Shown here: positions 16,005 through 23,603 of the stretch, one piece after another | Layout of the letters: each line of letters starts with the position of its first letter | Position numbering within the stretch: the first letter of the stretch is position 1 | From: an uncultured Desulfovibrio sp. | Lineage (GTDB): Bacteria; Desulfobacterota; Desulfovibrionia; Desulfovibrionales; Desulfovibrionaceae | Assembly (NCBI GenBank): GCA_902783285.1 | Contig: CACZQM010000128.1 | Coordinates: 1-40,766 of the forward strand | DNA: 40,766 nucleotides | Direction of reading: 5' to 3' | Made by a program: the position numbers and the translations under genes | The notes under the pieces: generated by a model | Database searches by the model: none | Told to the model about the DNA's origin: nothing | Seen by the model: only the letters and a program-made list of their open reading frames with translations

Positions 16005-17336
16005 ATGCCCGGACGCAACCTTTCCCACCCTTTCTTCACGCTTTACCGCGTGCTGTGGCGCGTGGCGCGTATTTTCCTGCGGCGCAGCCCCCGCCTTGCC
16101 GAAGGCTGGGAAGCCCGGCTCGTGCCCCAGGACTGGCTCGAACCCGAGCTTACACCGGCAGACGCAGAAGACCGCTGCGCGGACGTATGGCTGCAGGCGG
16201 CCTCGGGAGGTGAAGCCCGCCTGGCTGAAGCCATATGCCGTGACCTTGACCCTTCCCTCCCCCTGCGCCTCCTCATCACCACATGGACAGCGCAGGGGCG
16301 CGATGTCGCCAATGGCTTCCTGCCTGCCCTTAAGCTGAGCCATCCCCTGCTTAAGGCAGCGGTGCGCTTTGCCCCCCTGGACAGCCCCGAACACGTTTGC
16401 CGCGCTCTTTCCCTTGCCAGGCCGCGGCTTGTCGCACTGCTTGAGACCGAGCTTTGGCCGGGATTGATGGCCGCCTGCCGCGACATGGGCATCCCGGTCA
16501 TCGTGCTCAACGGGCGCATCAACCAGTCCACTGCCCGCTTCGGGAAGTTCTTCTCATCGCTGACGCGCAACATCGCTCCGGAGAGCGTTTTCGCTGTTTC
16601 CGAAGAGGACGGCAGCAGGTTTTCCGCCATGTTCCGCTGTCCGGTCCGTGTGATGCCCAATGTCAAGTTCGACCTTTCCATGAGCAGCCTGGATTCCCCG
16701 CCAAAGCCCCATGAGCTTTCTTCGTGCTTTAAAGGCAGGGTGTACCTGTTTGCCTCCGTGCGCAGCGGGGAGCTCAAGCGCCTGCCGCGCTGCTTCTGCG
16801 AGATAGTCAAAGCCGATCCCAGGGCTGTCATCATCGCCGCCCCCCGCCATATGCACGCTGCAGCGGAATGGAGGGATCTGATGGAAGACCTGGGCCTGCG
16901 TCCCGTGCTGGCATCCAGCCTCAGTCCGGGCGCAGAGGTCCCCTGCGGGCACACGGTGGTGTGGGACCGCTTCGGCGACCTCCCGCAACTGTATGCGCTG
17001 GCCGCAGCCGCTTTTGTCGGGGGGACGTTCACGCAGGGCGGGCAAAATTTCCTGGAGCCGCTGGCTGCGGGCATCATTCCCTGCGTAGGTCCGTCTACGG
17101 AGAATTTCGGCTGGGCGCTCAGCCAGGGGGCGGGCGGCGCTCCTTCGCTTGAAGAGGCAGGGCTGCTCCACCGGGTCAGATCTCCCGGCGACGCCGTGCG
17201 TTTTATGATCGCCAGCGCTGAAGCCCCCCTTGGCAGGGATCGCGTGCGCCAGCGCTACAGCGCATGGCTCGCCGCCCGCACGGGCGGGGCGGTCCTGTGC
17301 GCCCGCGAGATAGAAAGGCGCCTCCGCCAGGATTGA
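16005..17336 (+). CDS. waaA: 3-deoxy-D-manno-octulosonic acid (Kdo) transferase
   Basis: Inner-membrane GT30 enzyme (KdtA/WaaA) adding Kdo from CMP-Kdo to lipid A precursor. The start is ATG with GAGG 5 nt upstream; an in-frame TTG at 15978 has none. The product is 443 residues (E. coli 425). Seen: N-terminal hydrophobic anchor (about 9-25), AASGGE at 65-70 with the presumed catalytic Glu70 (ASVGE in most homologues, here GG), ETELWPG, GRINQST, and the C-terminal TQGGQNFLEPLAAG donor-binding motif. The gene shows that the organism makes LPS. The SLBB export protein follows after 63 nt and is probably cotranscribed. Confidence 0.93.
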   Translation: MPGRNLSHPFFTLYRVLWRVARIFLRRSPRLAEGWEARLVPQDWLEPELTPADAEDRCADVWLQAASGGEARLAEAICRDLDPSLPLRLLITTWTAQGRDVANGFLPALKLSHPLLKAAVRFAPLDSPEHVCRALSLARPRLVALLETELWPGLMAACRDMGIPVIVLNGRINQSTARFGKFFSSLTRNIAPESVFAVSEEDGSRFSAMFRCPVRVMPNVKFDLSMSSLDSPPKPHELSSCFKGRVYLFASVRSGELKRLPRCFCEIVKADPRAVIIAAPRHMHAAAEWRDLMEDLGLRPVLASSLSPGAEVPCGHTVVWDRFGDLPQLYALAAAAFVGGTFTQGGQNFLEPLAAGIIPCVGPSTENFGWALSQGAGGAPSLEEAGLLHRVRSPGDAVRFMIASAEAPLGRDRVRQRYSAWLAARTGGAVLCAREIERRLRQD

Positions 17337-17399
17337 CGGCCCCCATATCCCTTTGCAGAGCATGCGCTTGCCGTGGGGTCCCCGCGGAAGGAGTTTTCT

Positions 17400-18953
17400 T
17401 TGAGGATACTAGCCCAACTTGTCATCTGCATCATGCTTGCCGGCACGGCTGCCGGCGTGGCCAGGGCGGAAACGCCGGACCTTCCGCCTTTTGGCGGCAA
17501 TCTCTTCCAGGGCAACTTTGCCGCCGGTTCCGGTGCGGCGCTCCAGCCCGGCGACCGCATCCTGGTGCGCATCTGGGGCGGCGGGCTCACGCAGGAAAAC
17601 GTGCTCGCCGTTTCGCCGGAAGGCACGCTGGATGTTCCTGGTGCCGGCAAGGCCACCGTTGCCGGATTGCCCAGGGGCGACGCTGAACAGATCCGGCAGG
17701 CCATAGCCAGCAGGCTCAATGTCGCAGGCGTGCAGGGTGCGGAGGTGTATGTCCGTCCCCTGGACGCCCAGTCCATCACCGTTTTCGTCACGGGATTCGT
17801 CAGCCGTCCGGGCAGTTATGCAGGGTCTCCTTCTGACAACATCCTGGCATTCCTCGATAAGGCAGGCGGCATAGATCCGGGCAAGGGCAGCTACCGCAGC
17901 ATAGGCGTCAAACGCGGCGGCAAAGACATTGCCGAGGCCGACCTTTACCCGTTCATCCTCAGCGGGCAGATCCCCGCGCTGCGCTTTATGGACGGCGACA
18001 CCATCATCGTGGGGGAAAAGCAGCCTTCGGTCAGCGCTTCTGGGGAAGTGCGCAACGCGGCCAGCTTTGAATTTGGCTCTTCCCGCCCGACCGGGGCACT
18101 CCTCATGTCCCTGGCAGACCCCGGAGCGCGCGCCACCCACGCCAGTGTTTCGGGCTGGCGGCAGGGACGGCCTTTCCGCCAGTATCTTCCGCTCTCCGAA
18201 TTCTCCCGGCTCCAGCTTGCCGGAGGGGACCAGGTGGTCTTCACGGCCGACAGCAGGGCGGGGACCATCATGGTGGAGGCCCAGGGCGCCATCCTGGGGG
18301 CCTCGCGTTTCCCCATGCCGAACGGCGCGCGGCTCAGGGAGGTGCTCAGCTTTATTTCCGTCGATCCGGAACGCGCCGACCTGGACGGGATACACATCAA
18401 GCGCGCCAGCACGGCAAGGCAGCAGAAAAGATCCATCGTCGATGCCCTCAACCGCCTGGAACACGATGCCTACACAGCCACATCTTCCAGCAACGACGAG
18501 GCGCAGATACGGGCCAGGGAGGCAGAGATGCTCTCCAGCTTCATCCAGCGCGCCAAGGAAGTGGAGCCCGAAGGGATCGTCGTCGTGGGCGGCGGCGGGG
18601 GGCCTGCGGACATAGCCCTGGAGGACGGGGACGTGATCGTCATACCCGAAAAGTCCGACGTCGTGCTCATAAGCGGCGAGGTGCTCATGCCCCAGGCCGT
18701 CGTATGGAGCAGGAAAGCGAGCCTGGATGACTACATCGAGCGCGCCGGAGGCTTTGGCAACAGGGCCGACAAAAACAACATCCTTGCCGTGCGCACCAAC
18801 GGCGAAGTCGTGCCCAAGCCCAAAAGCATCCTGCCCGGCGACCAGATCCTCGTCCTTCCCCGGGTGGATGCCAAGAACATGCAGGCGCTCAAGGAAGTCT
18901 CGCAGATCCTTTACCAGATCGCCGTTGCCGCCAAGGTCATCCTGGCGCTGTAG
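17400..18953 (+). CDS. SLBB-domain polysaccharide export-type protein
   Basis: Periplasmic or outer-membrane-associated protein related to Wza-type polysaccharide exporters. I choose the TTG start because AAGGAG lies 6 nt upstream and the product (517 residues) then begins directly with a signal peptide, MRILAQLVIC to ARA at 1-23; the frame opens at a GTG at 17373. It has a poly-export domain (about 46-125) followed by about four SLBB-like segments (beginning near 131, 210, 285 and 425). There is no lipobox cysteine, unlike classical Wza lipoproteins. No tyrosine kinase, flippase or glycosyltransferase cluster accompanies it; the only neighbour is waaA. An exporter role is plausible but not shown. 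Confidence 0.83.
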   Translation: MRILAQLVICIMLAGTAAGVARAETPDLPPFGGNLFQGNFAAGSGAALQPGDRILVRIWGGGLTQENVLAVSPEGTLDVPGAGKATVAGLPRGDAEQIRQAIASRLNVAGVQGAEVYVRPLDAQSITVFVTGFVSRPGSYAGSPSDNILAFLDKAGGIDPGKGSYRSIGVKRGGKDIAEADLYPFILSGQIPALRFMDGDTIIVGEKQPSVSASGEVRNAASFEFGSSRPTGALLMSLADPGARATHASVSGWRQGRPFRQYLPLSEFSRLQLAGGDQVVFTADSRAGTIMVEAQGAILGASRFPMPNGARLREVLSFISVDPERADLDGIHIKRASTARQQKRSIVDALNRLEHDAYTATSSSNDEAQIRAREAEMLSSFIQRAKEVEPEGIVVVGGGGGPADIALEDGDVIVIPEKSDVVLISGEVLMPQAVVWSRKASLDDYIERAGGFGNRADKNNILAVRTNGEVVPKPKSILPGDQILVLPRVDAKNMQALKEVSQILYQIAVAAKVILAL

Positions 18954-18978
18954 TCCGGCGGCCTGCCGGACGGCTTTT
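18953..18978 (+). terminator. terminator after the SLBB gene
   Basis: Perfect 7-bp stem GTCCGGC/GCCGGAC with a 5-nt loop, then GGCTTTT. The left arm begins in the stop codon of the SLBB gene and the U-tract reaches the end of the convergent TPR gene. Confidence 0.7.
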
Positions 18979-19634
18979 CATTCTTCCCCGGCCTTTCCTG
19001 CCGCAGGACCGGATGCTGCATCTTTAAGGGCCTTCCAGTATTCGTCGGGGACGTCAAAGCCCAGTTCACAGGCCTTTTCAGCGTATTCCCTGGCTTTGGC
19101 AGCGTCGCCCATCTCCAGCACGGCAAGGGAAAGGTTGTTCCATGCCGGGGCGAACGACGGTTCCTGCCTGATGACCATGCGGCTCATTTCGGCGCTTTTG
19201 TCGTATTCGCCCTTCATGTACAGGGCGGATGCGAGGTTGGTGCGCGCCTGGACGAACCGGGGATTCCAGGTGAGCGCCTTCTGGAGTGCGGCGATGGCTT
19301 CGTCTGCTTCGCCGCGCTGCAGATGCACAAAGCCGATGTTGCCCCAGGGCTCGGGAAACTTGGCGCGGCTCTGGGCAGCTTCCTTATTGTACTGCAGGCA
19401 TCCATCCAGATCGCCGCGCTGCAGGCACAGTCCGCCCAGCTGGACATAGGCTTCGGCCATATGCGGCGACTGGCGCACGGCGTTCAAAAAGCATTCCTCA
19501 GCCTCGGAAAAATCGCCAAGCGAGAGCATGGCAACGCCCAGGTTGTAATGGTGTATGGCGCACTTGGGATCTTTTTCGATGGCTTCCTGCAAGTCATGGA
19601 TATATTCGTTGATGTCGTCGTACCGGTCTTTCAT
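18978..19634 (-). CDS. Tetratricopeptide-repeat protein
   Basis: 218-residue protein made almost wholly of TPR units: five consecutive 34-residue repeats at about 27-196, with helix-turn-helix signatures such as NLGVAMLSLGDFSEAEE, preceded by a short helix. There is no signal peptide or membrane segment, so it is probably a cytoplasmic protein-protein scaffold. The start codon overlaps the stop of the upstream gene (ATGA), which indicates translational coupling and excludes the longer frame open to 19673. It is last of three coupled genes (ykgJ-like, unknown, TPR). The partner is unknown; a joint role with the cysteine-cluster protein is inferred only from coupling. Confidence 0.88.
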   Translation of the reverse strand: MKDRYDDINEYIHDLQEAIEKDPKCAIHHYNLGVAMLSLGDFSEAEECFLNAVRQSPHMAEAYVQLGGLCLQRGDLDGCLQYNKEAAQSRAKFPEPWGNIGFVHLQRGEADEAIAALQKALTWNPRFVQARTNLASALYMKGEYDKSAEMSRMVIRQEPSFAPAWNNLSLAVLEMGDAAKAREYAEKACELGFDVPDEYWKALKDAASGPAAGKAGEE

Positions 19635-20032
19635 TGGAGATGTCCTTCCTTTTTGAGCAATTTTTGATACCATGCAGCGAATTCGTAGCAGCCCAGGTAC
19701 TTGTCCTGCTTGTTGACGATGCCGATGGCGGCCTCCAGTGCGCCCTGGATGAAGGCGTCGCTGGGGGGATCTTCGCCGGCGAGCTGCACCTCGCAGTTTT
19801 TATCCTGCAGGAATTCCTTGAGCAGCTGCTGGACCGTGCGCTTGGTCACATCGGTGCGTATCTCTATGGGGTCGTTGGGCTCCGGAAAAGGATCCCAGTT
19901 TTCATAGCCTATGCGGTCGATGAAGCGGCGGCGGCGCGGCGGTATCTTTTCGTACAGGTCGCGCTTGAGTTTTTCTTCTTCGGGCGTGAGCTGGCGGGGC
20001 TTGTCGCTGCGCAGCAGGGGGGCGATGGACAT
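19631..20032 (-). CDS. conserved-looking protein of unknown function (133 aa)
   Basis: I do not recognise the family. The protein is soluble and highly charged, with an arginine-rich segment PPRRRRFIDR at 31-40, a proline/aspartate-rich linker, and a C-terminal part (about 62-133) that looks helical, with Cys80 and Cys115 as the only cysteines. A perfect AAGGAGG 7 nt before the ATG marks it as a real gene. It sits 2 nt after the ykgJ-like gene and overlaps the TPR gene by 4 nt, so the three are likely made in fixed ratio. Function may lie with the cysteine-cluster protein, for example in metal or modification chemistry, but nothing in its sequence proves it. Confidence 0.8.
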   Translation of the reverse strand: MSIAPLLRSDKPRQLTPEEEKLKRDLYEKIPPRRRRFIDRIGYENWDPFPEPNDPIEIRTDVTKRTVQQLLKEFLQDKNCEVQLAGEDPPSDAFIQGALEAAIGIVNKQDKYLGCYEFAAWYQKLLKKEGHLQ

Positions 20033-20034
20033 CG

Positions 20035-20706
20035 CTACGCCTCCTTTGCCGGGGCTCCCGCCCCGAGGTAGGCGTCGTCATATTTGGTGAGCAGGGCCAT
20101 GGATACGGGCACATAAACGCGGTGCAGGTCGCGGAAGCGGGAACCCAGGGCGGCACCGATGCGGCGGCTCATGTCGGCAAGGCGGTCCTGTATGCGGTCC
20201 AGCGCCACGGTAGGATAGGCGCGGCCCTTTTCAAAGCGGCACGTGCCGCACACATGGGCCTTGCCGCCAATGACCGTGGGCACGCCGTACAGCCGGCAGG
20301 TGATGGGCCTGTGCTCGTACAGCAGGCAGGTCTCGTCCAATCCTAACAAGGGGCAGCGCACCCGTTCCCGGCCGGCTTCGTCAAGGATGTCGCTGTCGGA
20401 GATGCCGCTTTTGGCCTGCTGGAAATAATGCCGCTTCAGGCGGGTGAGCTGGCGGTCGGCGCGGCCGGCAGCCTCGATGACGGCGGAGCGGCGGATGCCA
20501 TAGCCAAATTCCCTGTTGAACGCGCGGTTGAGCGCCATGGCCTCGACAAGCGAGAGGTCAAAGGGGGCGCTGCAGCAGCTGCTGCAGCCCTGGACGCAGG
20601 CGACTTCGCCGGGGAACTGTTCCCTGACTTTGCTGAAAAGTGCGTCGGCATTGGCAGCAAGCTGTTCATATTCTTTAAAAATGGCATCCAATTCTGTGTT
20701 GCCCAT
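20035..20706 (-). CDS. YkgJ-family cysteine-cluster protein
   Basis: 223-residue protein of the YkgJ (CxxCxxCC) family, described as putative zinc- or iron-sulfur-binding proteins of unknown activity. Cysteines: 37, 41, 44 and 45 in the N-terminal cluster (GCSSCC), then 118, 127, 137, 153 and 156, giving nine candidate metal ligands spread over the chain. The ATG encoding MGNTELD has only a weak ribosome site; the frame is open to 20772, but that region holds the ferredoxin terminator. It lies 38 nt downstream of the terminator stem and 2 nt before the next gene. Whether it receives transcripts reading through from the ferredoxin gene is unclear. Confidence 0.85.
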   Translation of the reverse strand: MGNTELDAIFKEYEQLAANADALFSKVREQFPGEVACVQGCSSCCSAPFDLSLVEAMALNRAFNREFGYGIRRSAVIEAAGRADRQLTRLKRHYFQQAKSGISDSDILDEAGRERVRCPLLGLDETCLLYEHRPITCRLYGVPTVIGGKAHVCGTCRFEKGRAYPTVALDRIQDRLADMSRRIGAALGSRFRDLHRVYVPVSMALLTKYDDAYLGAGAPAKEA

Positions 20707-20734
20707 GGAAAATCGCCCGCTTTGAAAGAGTGTG

Positions 20735-20767
20735 AAAATCGCCGGATGAGCACGGCCCATCCGGCGA
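20735..20767 (-). terminator. rho-independent terminator after the ferredoxin gene
   Basis: On the minus strand a perfect 10-bp stem TCGCCGGATG/CATCCGGCGA with a 9-nt loop is followed by TTTT. It separates the ferredoxin gene from the three coupled genes downstream and may act as an attenuator. Confidence 0.82.
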
Positions 20768-20802
20768 CGCATAAAGCTGTTCCGCCCGGATCGTGGGCCG
20801 GA

Positions 20803-20991
20803 CTACGCTTCTTCGATCACGATGGCTTCCTGTTCGCACACGCCGGAGCAGGATTCGCAGCCGAGGCATTCTTCCTCGTTCACCGGAGCGGACTTGCCGT
20901 CCTGGAGTTCCCACACCTGGACAGGGCAGATGTCAACGCACTGGCCGCAGCCGACGCACTTGTCTTCGTCAAACACGATCTTGTATCCCAT
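20803..20991 (-). CDS. Two-[4Fe-4S] ferredoxin
   Basis: Small electron carrier of 62 residues. The first cluster motif is CVGCGQCVDICP (Cys12, 15, 18, 22) and the second CLGCESCSGVCE (Cys42, 45, 48, 52); the second is followed by Glu rather than the usual Pro. The ATG has TGGAGG 5 nt upstream; the frame extends 24 nt further but ignores that site. It has its own promoter (21077-21105), a hairpin just before the ribosome site, and a terminator, so it is mainly monocistronic. The acidic C-terminus is typical of these soluble ferredoxins; the redox partner is not indicated. Confidence 0.95.
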   Translation of the reverse strand: MGYKIVFDEDKCVGCGQCVDICPVQVWELQDGKSAPVNEEECLGCESCSGVCEQEAIVIEEA

Positions 20992-21006
20992 GACAACCTC
21001 CAACAG

Positions 21007-21023
21007 CGCCCGCAAAACGGGCG
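21007..21023 (-). other. hairpin next to the ferredoxin ribosome site
   Basis: Perfect 6-bp repeat CGCCCG/CGGGCG around a 5-nt loop. In the ferredoxin mRNA it ends about 6 nt before the GGAGG element. It may stabilise the message or modulate initiation. Confidence 0.35.
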
Positions 21024-21076
21024 GTTAATGAATTTTCCGAGAAAGGGCGGCGCGCTTCAAGAGCGCCTCCGCCTGT

Positions 21077-21105
21077 GGGATAGCCTGTGCGCGCCGCCGT
21101 GTCAA
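21077..21105 (-). promoter_or_regulatory. promoter for the ferredoxin gene
   Basis: Minus strand: perfect TTGACA (21100-21105), exact 17-nt spacer, TATCCC (21077-21082, 3/6). Transcription would start near 21070, about 80 nt before the ATG. Confidence 0.5.
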
Positions 21106-21280
21106 GCTCCTTGCAAAGAGCGTGTGAACACAGCGCCGTTGGGGATGCGGCAGCAGGCATGGAGGGATAGGGAAGTCCCTTGGGCGCGTGGCGGAACAGA
21201 GAAAAAACATGCGGGGCGGATATCGCCGGCGGCCACTCCCGGACCGTCCGATCCCGCCATTTATTTTTTTTATGGGGGGC

Positions 21281-21295
21281 ATTGGATTTTCCAAT
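21281..21295. promoter_or_regulatory. LysR-type T-N11-A box before malic enzyme
   Basis: ATTGG-ATTTT-CCAAT is a perfect 15-bp interrupted palindrome containing T-N11-A (21282 to 21294), the LysR-family recognition geometry. It lies 48 nt upstream of the malic-enzyme start, and a LysR gene is 3 kb away in the same cassette. The gap 21106-21280 shows no other feature; a clear -10/-35 for the malic-enzyme gene was not found (TTTCCA at 21296 with TATGTA at 21319 is the best, weak, pair). Confidence 0.45.
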
Positions 21296-21342
21296 TTTCC
21301 ATGCACCGCCTTTTTGCGTATGTATCTGTCATAAAGGATGAG

Positions 21343-22515
21343 ATGGGCAGCATGGACCAGGAAGAGATCTATCGCAGGGCTGTCGAGCTCGTGGACAAGG
21401 CGCGCGGCAAGCTGGAAGTGCGCAGCAAGGTGGGCGCCGCCGATCTTGACGGATTGAGCATTGCCTATACGCCTGGCGTCGCGGCTCCTGCGCGCGCCGT
21501 CCATGCGGACAAGTCCCTGCAGTTCCGGTACACGGCCAGGGCCAGCATGCTTGCCATCGTCACCGATGGCACGGCAGTGCTCGGGCTGGGCGACGTGGGG
21601 CCGGAGGCTGCCATGGTCGTCATGGAAGGCAAGGGCGTCATGCTCAAGGAATTTGCCGGGGCTGATCCCGTGCCCATCTGCCTGTGCACCACCGATGCCG
21701 ATGAGATCGTGCGCACCGTCAAAAACATCTCGCCGTCCTTCGGCTTCATTTTTCTTGAAGACATCGCCGCCCCCCGCTGCTTTGAGATCGAGCGCCGGCT
21801 TTCTGAAGAGCTGGACATCCCCGTCTTTCACGATGATCAACACGGTACGGCTATCGCCATCTGCGCAGGACTGAAGAACGTCATGCGCCTTTCCGGGCGG
21901 GAGCTCGCCGCGCAGAAGATCGTCATCAGCGGGGCCGGAGCGTCCGCCCTGGCCACAGCGGGCCTGCTGTTCGAACTGGGTGCTTCCCATATCGCCATGG
22001 CAGACAGCAGGGGGGCGCTTTCCTCCAGCCGGCCGGACCTCGATCCATGGAAGCGTGCCGTGGTGGAGCGCAGCACCGCTCCGCAGGAGGAACGTTCACT
22101 GGCCGGGATCATGCGCGGCGCGGACGTTTTCATCGGCCTTTCCCGGGGCGGGCTGGTCTCCCGCGCCATGGCGGCATCCATGGGCAGGGATGCCGTGATC
22201 TTTGCCCTTGCCAACCCCGATCCCGAGATCATGCCCGAAGACGCCCTGGCCGCCGGTGCGAAGTATGTGGGCACGGGGCGCTTCGACTATCCCAACACGG
22301 TGAACAACCTCCTCGCCTTCCCCGGGATCGTCAGGGGAGCCATGCTTTCCCGGGCGAAGCATATCACCATGCGCATGAAACTGGCCGCTGTCGATGCCAT
22401 AGCCTCCTATGTGACCGATGAACAGCTTTCGGAAGGCTTCCTGCTCCCGAACCCTCTCGACCGCCATCTGTCAGAAAGCGTTGCCGCCGCGGTAGCGTCC
22501 GCTGCGGATGCCTGA
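21343..22515 (+). CDS. NAD(P)-dependent malic enzyme
   Basis: Oxidative decarboxylation of L-malate to pyruvate and CO2. The product is 390 residues, the short bacterial malic-enzyme type without a phosphotransacetylase domain. Seen: catalytic Tyr42 in AYTPGVA, Lys97 in MEGKGVMLKEF, metal ligands Glu139-Asp140 in FLEDI and Asp164/165 in FHDDQHGTA, nucleotide loop GAGASA (197-202) and ALANPDPE. The ATG was chosen for AAGGA 4 nt upstream; ATG 21352 is an alternative. The frame is open far upstream across the ferredoxin gene, but that part is a shadow. It lies 33 nt before the TctC gene and is probably cotranscribed with it. Confidence 0.93.
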   Translation: MGSMDQEEIYRRAVELVDKARGKLEVRSKVGAADLDGLSIAYTPGVAAPARAVHADKSLQFRYTARASMLAIVTDGTAVLGLGDVGPEAAMVVMEGKGVMLKEFAGADPVPICLCTTDADEIVRTVKNISPSFGFIFLEDIAAPRCFEIERRLSEELDIPVFHDDQHGTAIAICAGLKNVMRLSGRELAAQKIVISGAGASALATAGLLFELGASHIAMADSRGALSSSRPDLDPWKRAVVERSTAPQEERSLAGIMRGADVFIGLSRGGLVSRAMAASMGRDAVIFALANPDPEIMPEDALAAGAKYVGTGRFDYPNTVNNLLAFPGIVRGAMLSRAKHITMRMKLAAVDAIASYVTDEQLSEGFLLPNPLDRHLSESVAAAVASAADA

Positions 22516-22548
22516 TACCACCAACCTTTTTACCCAATGGAGTAGAGT

Positions 22549-23526
22549 ATGAAAAAGTTTGTCGCCGCCCTCGCATGTCTGTCCATGCTTGGCCTGTCTG
22601 CCCTTGCCGCCAAGCAGGCTCCTGCCGCTGACTATCCCAGCAAGCCGGTCAACATGATCATTGCCTTCACCGCCGGCGGCTCCAGCGACGTGCAGGCCCG
22701 CCTCATGCAGAAGTACTGGAACAAGTATGCCGGTCCGGACTGCCCCTGGGTGTTCATCTACAAGACAGGCGCTGCCGGCATGATCGGCTTCACCGAGATC
22801 GCGAAGGCCAAGCCCGACGGCTACACCATCGGCGGCATGAACGTGCCGCACATCGTGCTGCAGACCCTTGGGCAGAAGGCGCAGTTCCACGCCGTGGACA
22901 GCTTCCAGTACATCTGCCAGGTGGTCAACGACCCGCAGGTCGTGGCCGTGCGCAAGGACAGCCCCTACAAGAGCGTCAAGGAAGTCTATGACGCAGCCAA
23001 GGCCAAGCCCGGCAAGATCAAGCTCGGCATGTGCGGCCCCATGTCCGGCCAGCACCTGATGTACATGGATTCCATGCAGAAATTCCCGGAATCCAAGTTC
23101 GCCCCCATTTTCTACAAGGGCGCCGCTGACCAGATCGTCGCCATCCTTGGCGGCGAAGTCGACGTGATCTTCGGCAACATGAACGACATCATGCGCTCCC
23201 TTGACGAGCTGAACATCCTCGGCATCGCTTCCGAAAAGGAAAACGATGTGTTCCTGCCCGGCGTGAAGACCCTGAGGGAGCTTGGCTTCGACATGGTCTC
23301 CGACATCCGCCGCGGTTTTGCCGCTCCCAAGGACATCGCCCCCGAGCATCTCGCGAAGCTGCGCGCCATCTTCAAGCAGATCTGCGAAGACAAGGAATAT
23401 GTCGCCGAAATGATCAAGGCCGGCCAGCCGCACGAATACATGGATGGAGAAACGTTCCATAAGTGGCTTGCCGACCAGTTCTCCAAGAGCGAAAAGCTGC
23501 TCAGGGCCTCGGGCCTGCTGAAGTAG
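22549..23526 (+). CDS. TctC/Bug-family periplasmic solute-binding receptor
   Basis: Extracytoplasmic receptor of the tripartite tricarboxylate transporter (TTT) type, 325 residues. It has a signal peptide (hydrophobic core about 4-20, cleavage near 20-27), the DYPSKPVNMIIAF start of the mature Bug fold, and the AAGMIGFTEIAKAKPDGYTIG motif region typical of the family. TGGAG lies 10 nt before the ATG. TctA and TctB membrane genes are absent, as is common for orphan Bug receptors; it may use a membrane pair encoded elsewhere or act in sensing. Cotranscription with malic enzyme suggests a ligand such as malate, tartrate, citrate or another carboxylate; inference only. Confidence 0.92.
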   Translation: MKKFVAALACLSMLGLSALAAKQAPAADYPSKPVNMIIAFTAGGSSDVQARLMQKYWNKYAGPDCPWVFIYKTGAAGMIGFTEIAKAKPDGYTIGGMNVPHIVLQTLGQKAQFHAVDSFQYICQVVNDPQVVAVRKDSPYKSVKEVYDAAKAKPGKIKLGMCGPMSGQHLMYMDSMQKFPESKFAPIFYKGAADQIVAILGGEVDVIFGNMNDIMRSLDELNILGIASEKENDVFLPGVKTLRELGFDMVSDIRRGFAAPKDIAPEHLAKLRAIFKQICEDKEYVAEMIKAGQPHEYMDGETFHKWLADQFSKSEKLLRASGLLK

Positions 23527-23542
23527 CAACGACGGAAGAGCC

Positions 23543-23602
23543 GGGCGGTCCTGAAGCAGGACCTGCCCGCTGAGGCCAGCGGATGTTGGGGCCGCTGGCC
23601 TC
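23543..23602. terminator. tandem hairpins between convergent tctC-like and lysR genes
   Basis: Hairpin 1: GGGC-GGTCCTG (23543-23553) with CAGGACC-t-GCCC (23557-23568), one bulge, AAG loop. Hairpin 2: perfect 11-bp GAGGCCAGCGG (23572-23582) with CCGCTGGCCTC (23592-23602), followed on the plus strand by a weak TCTATT. Together they probably block both convergent transcripts; U-tracts are poor in both directions. Confidence 0.6.
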
Positions 23603-23603
23603 T

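Noticed and set aside
20428-21342. N-terminal extension of malic enzyme by 305 codons
   Set aside because: It runs antisense through the YkgJ-like and ferredoxin genes and has no homology to malic enzymes; the protein with start at 21343 has normal length.
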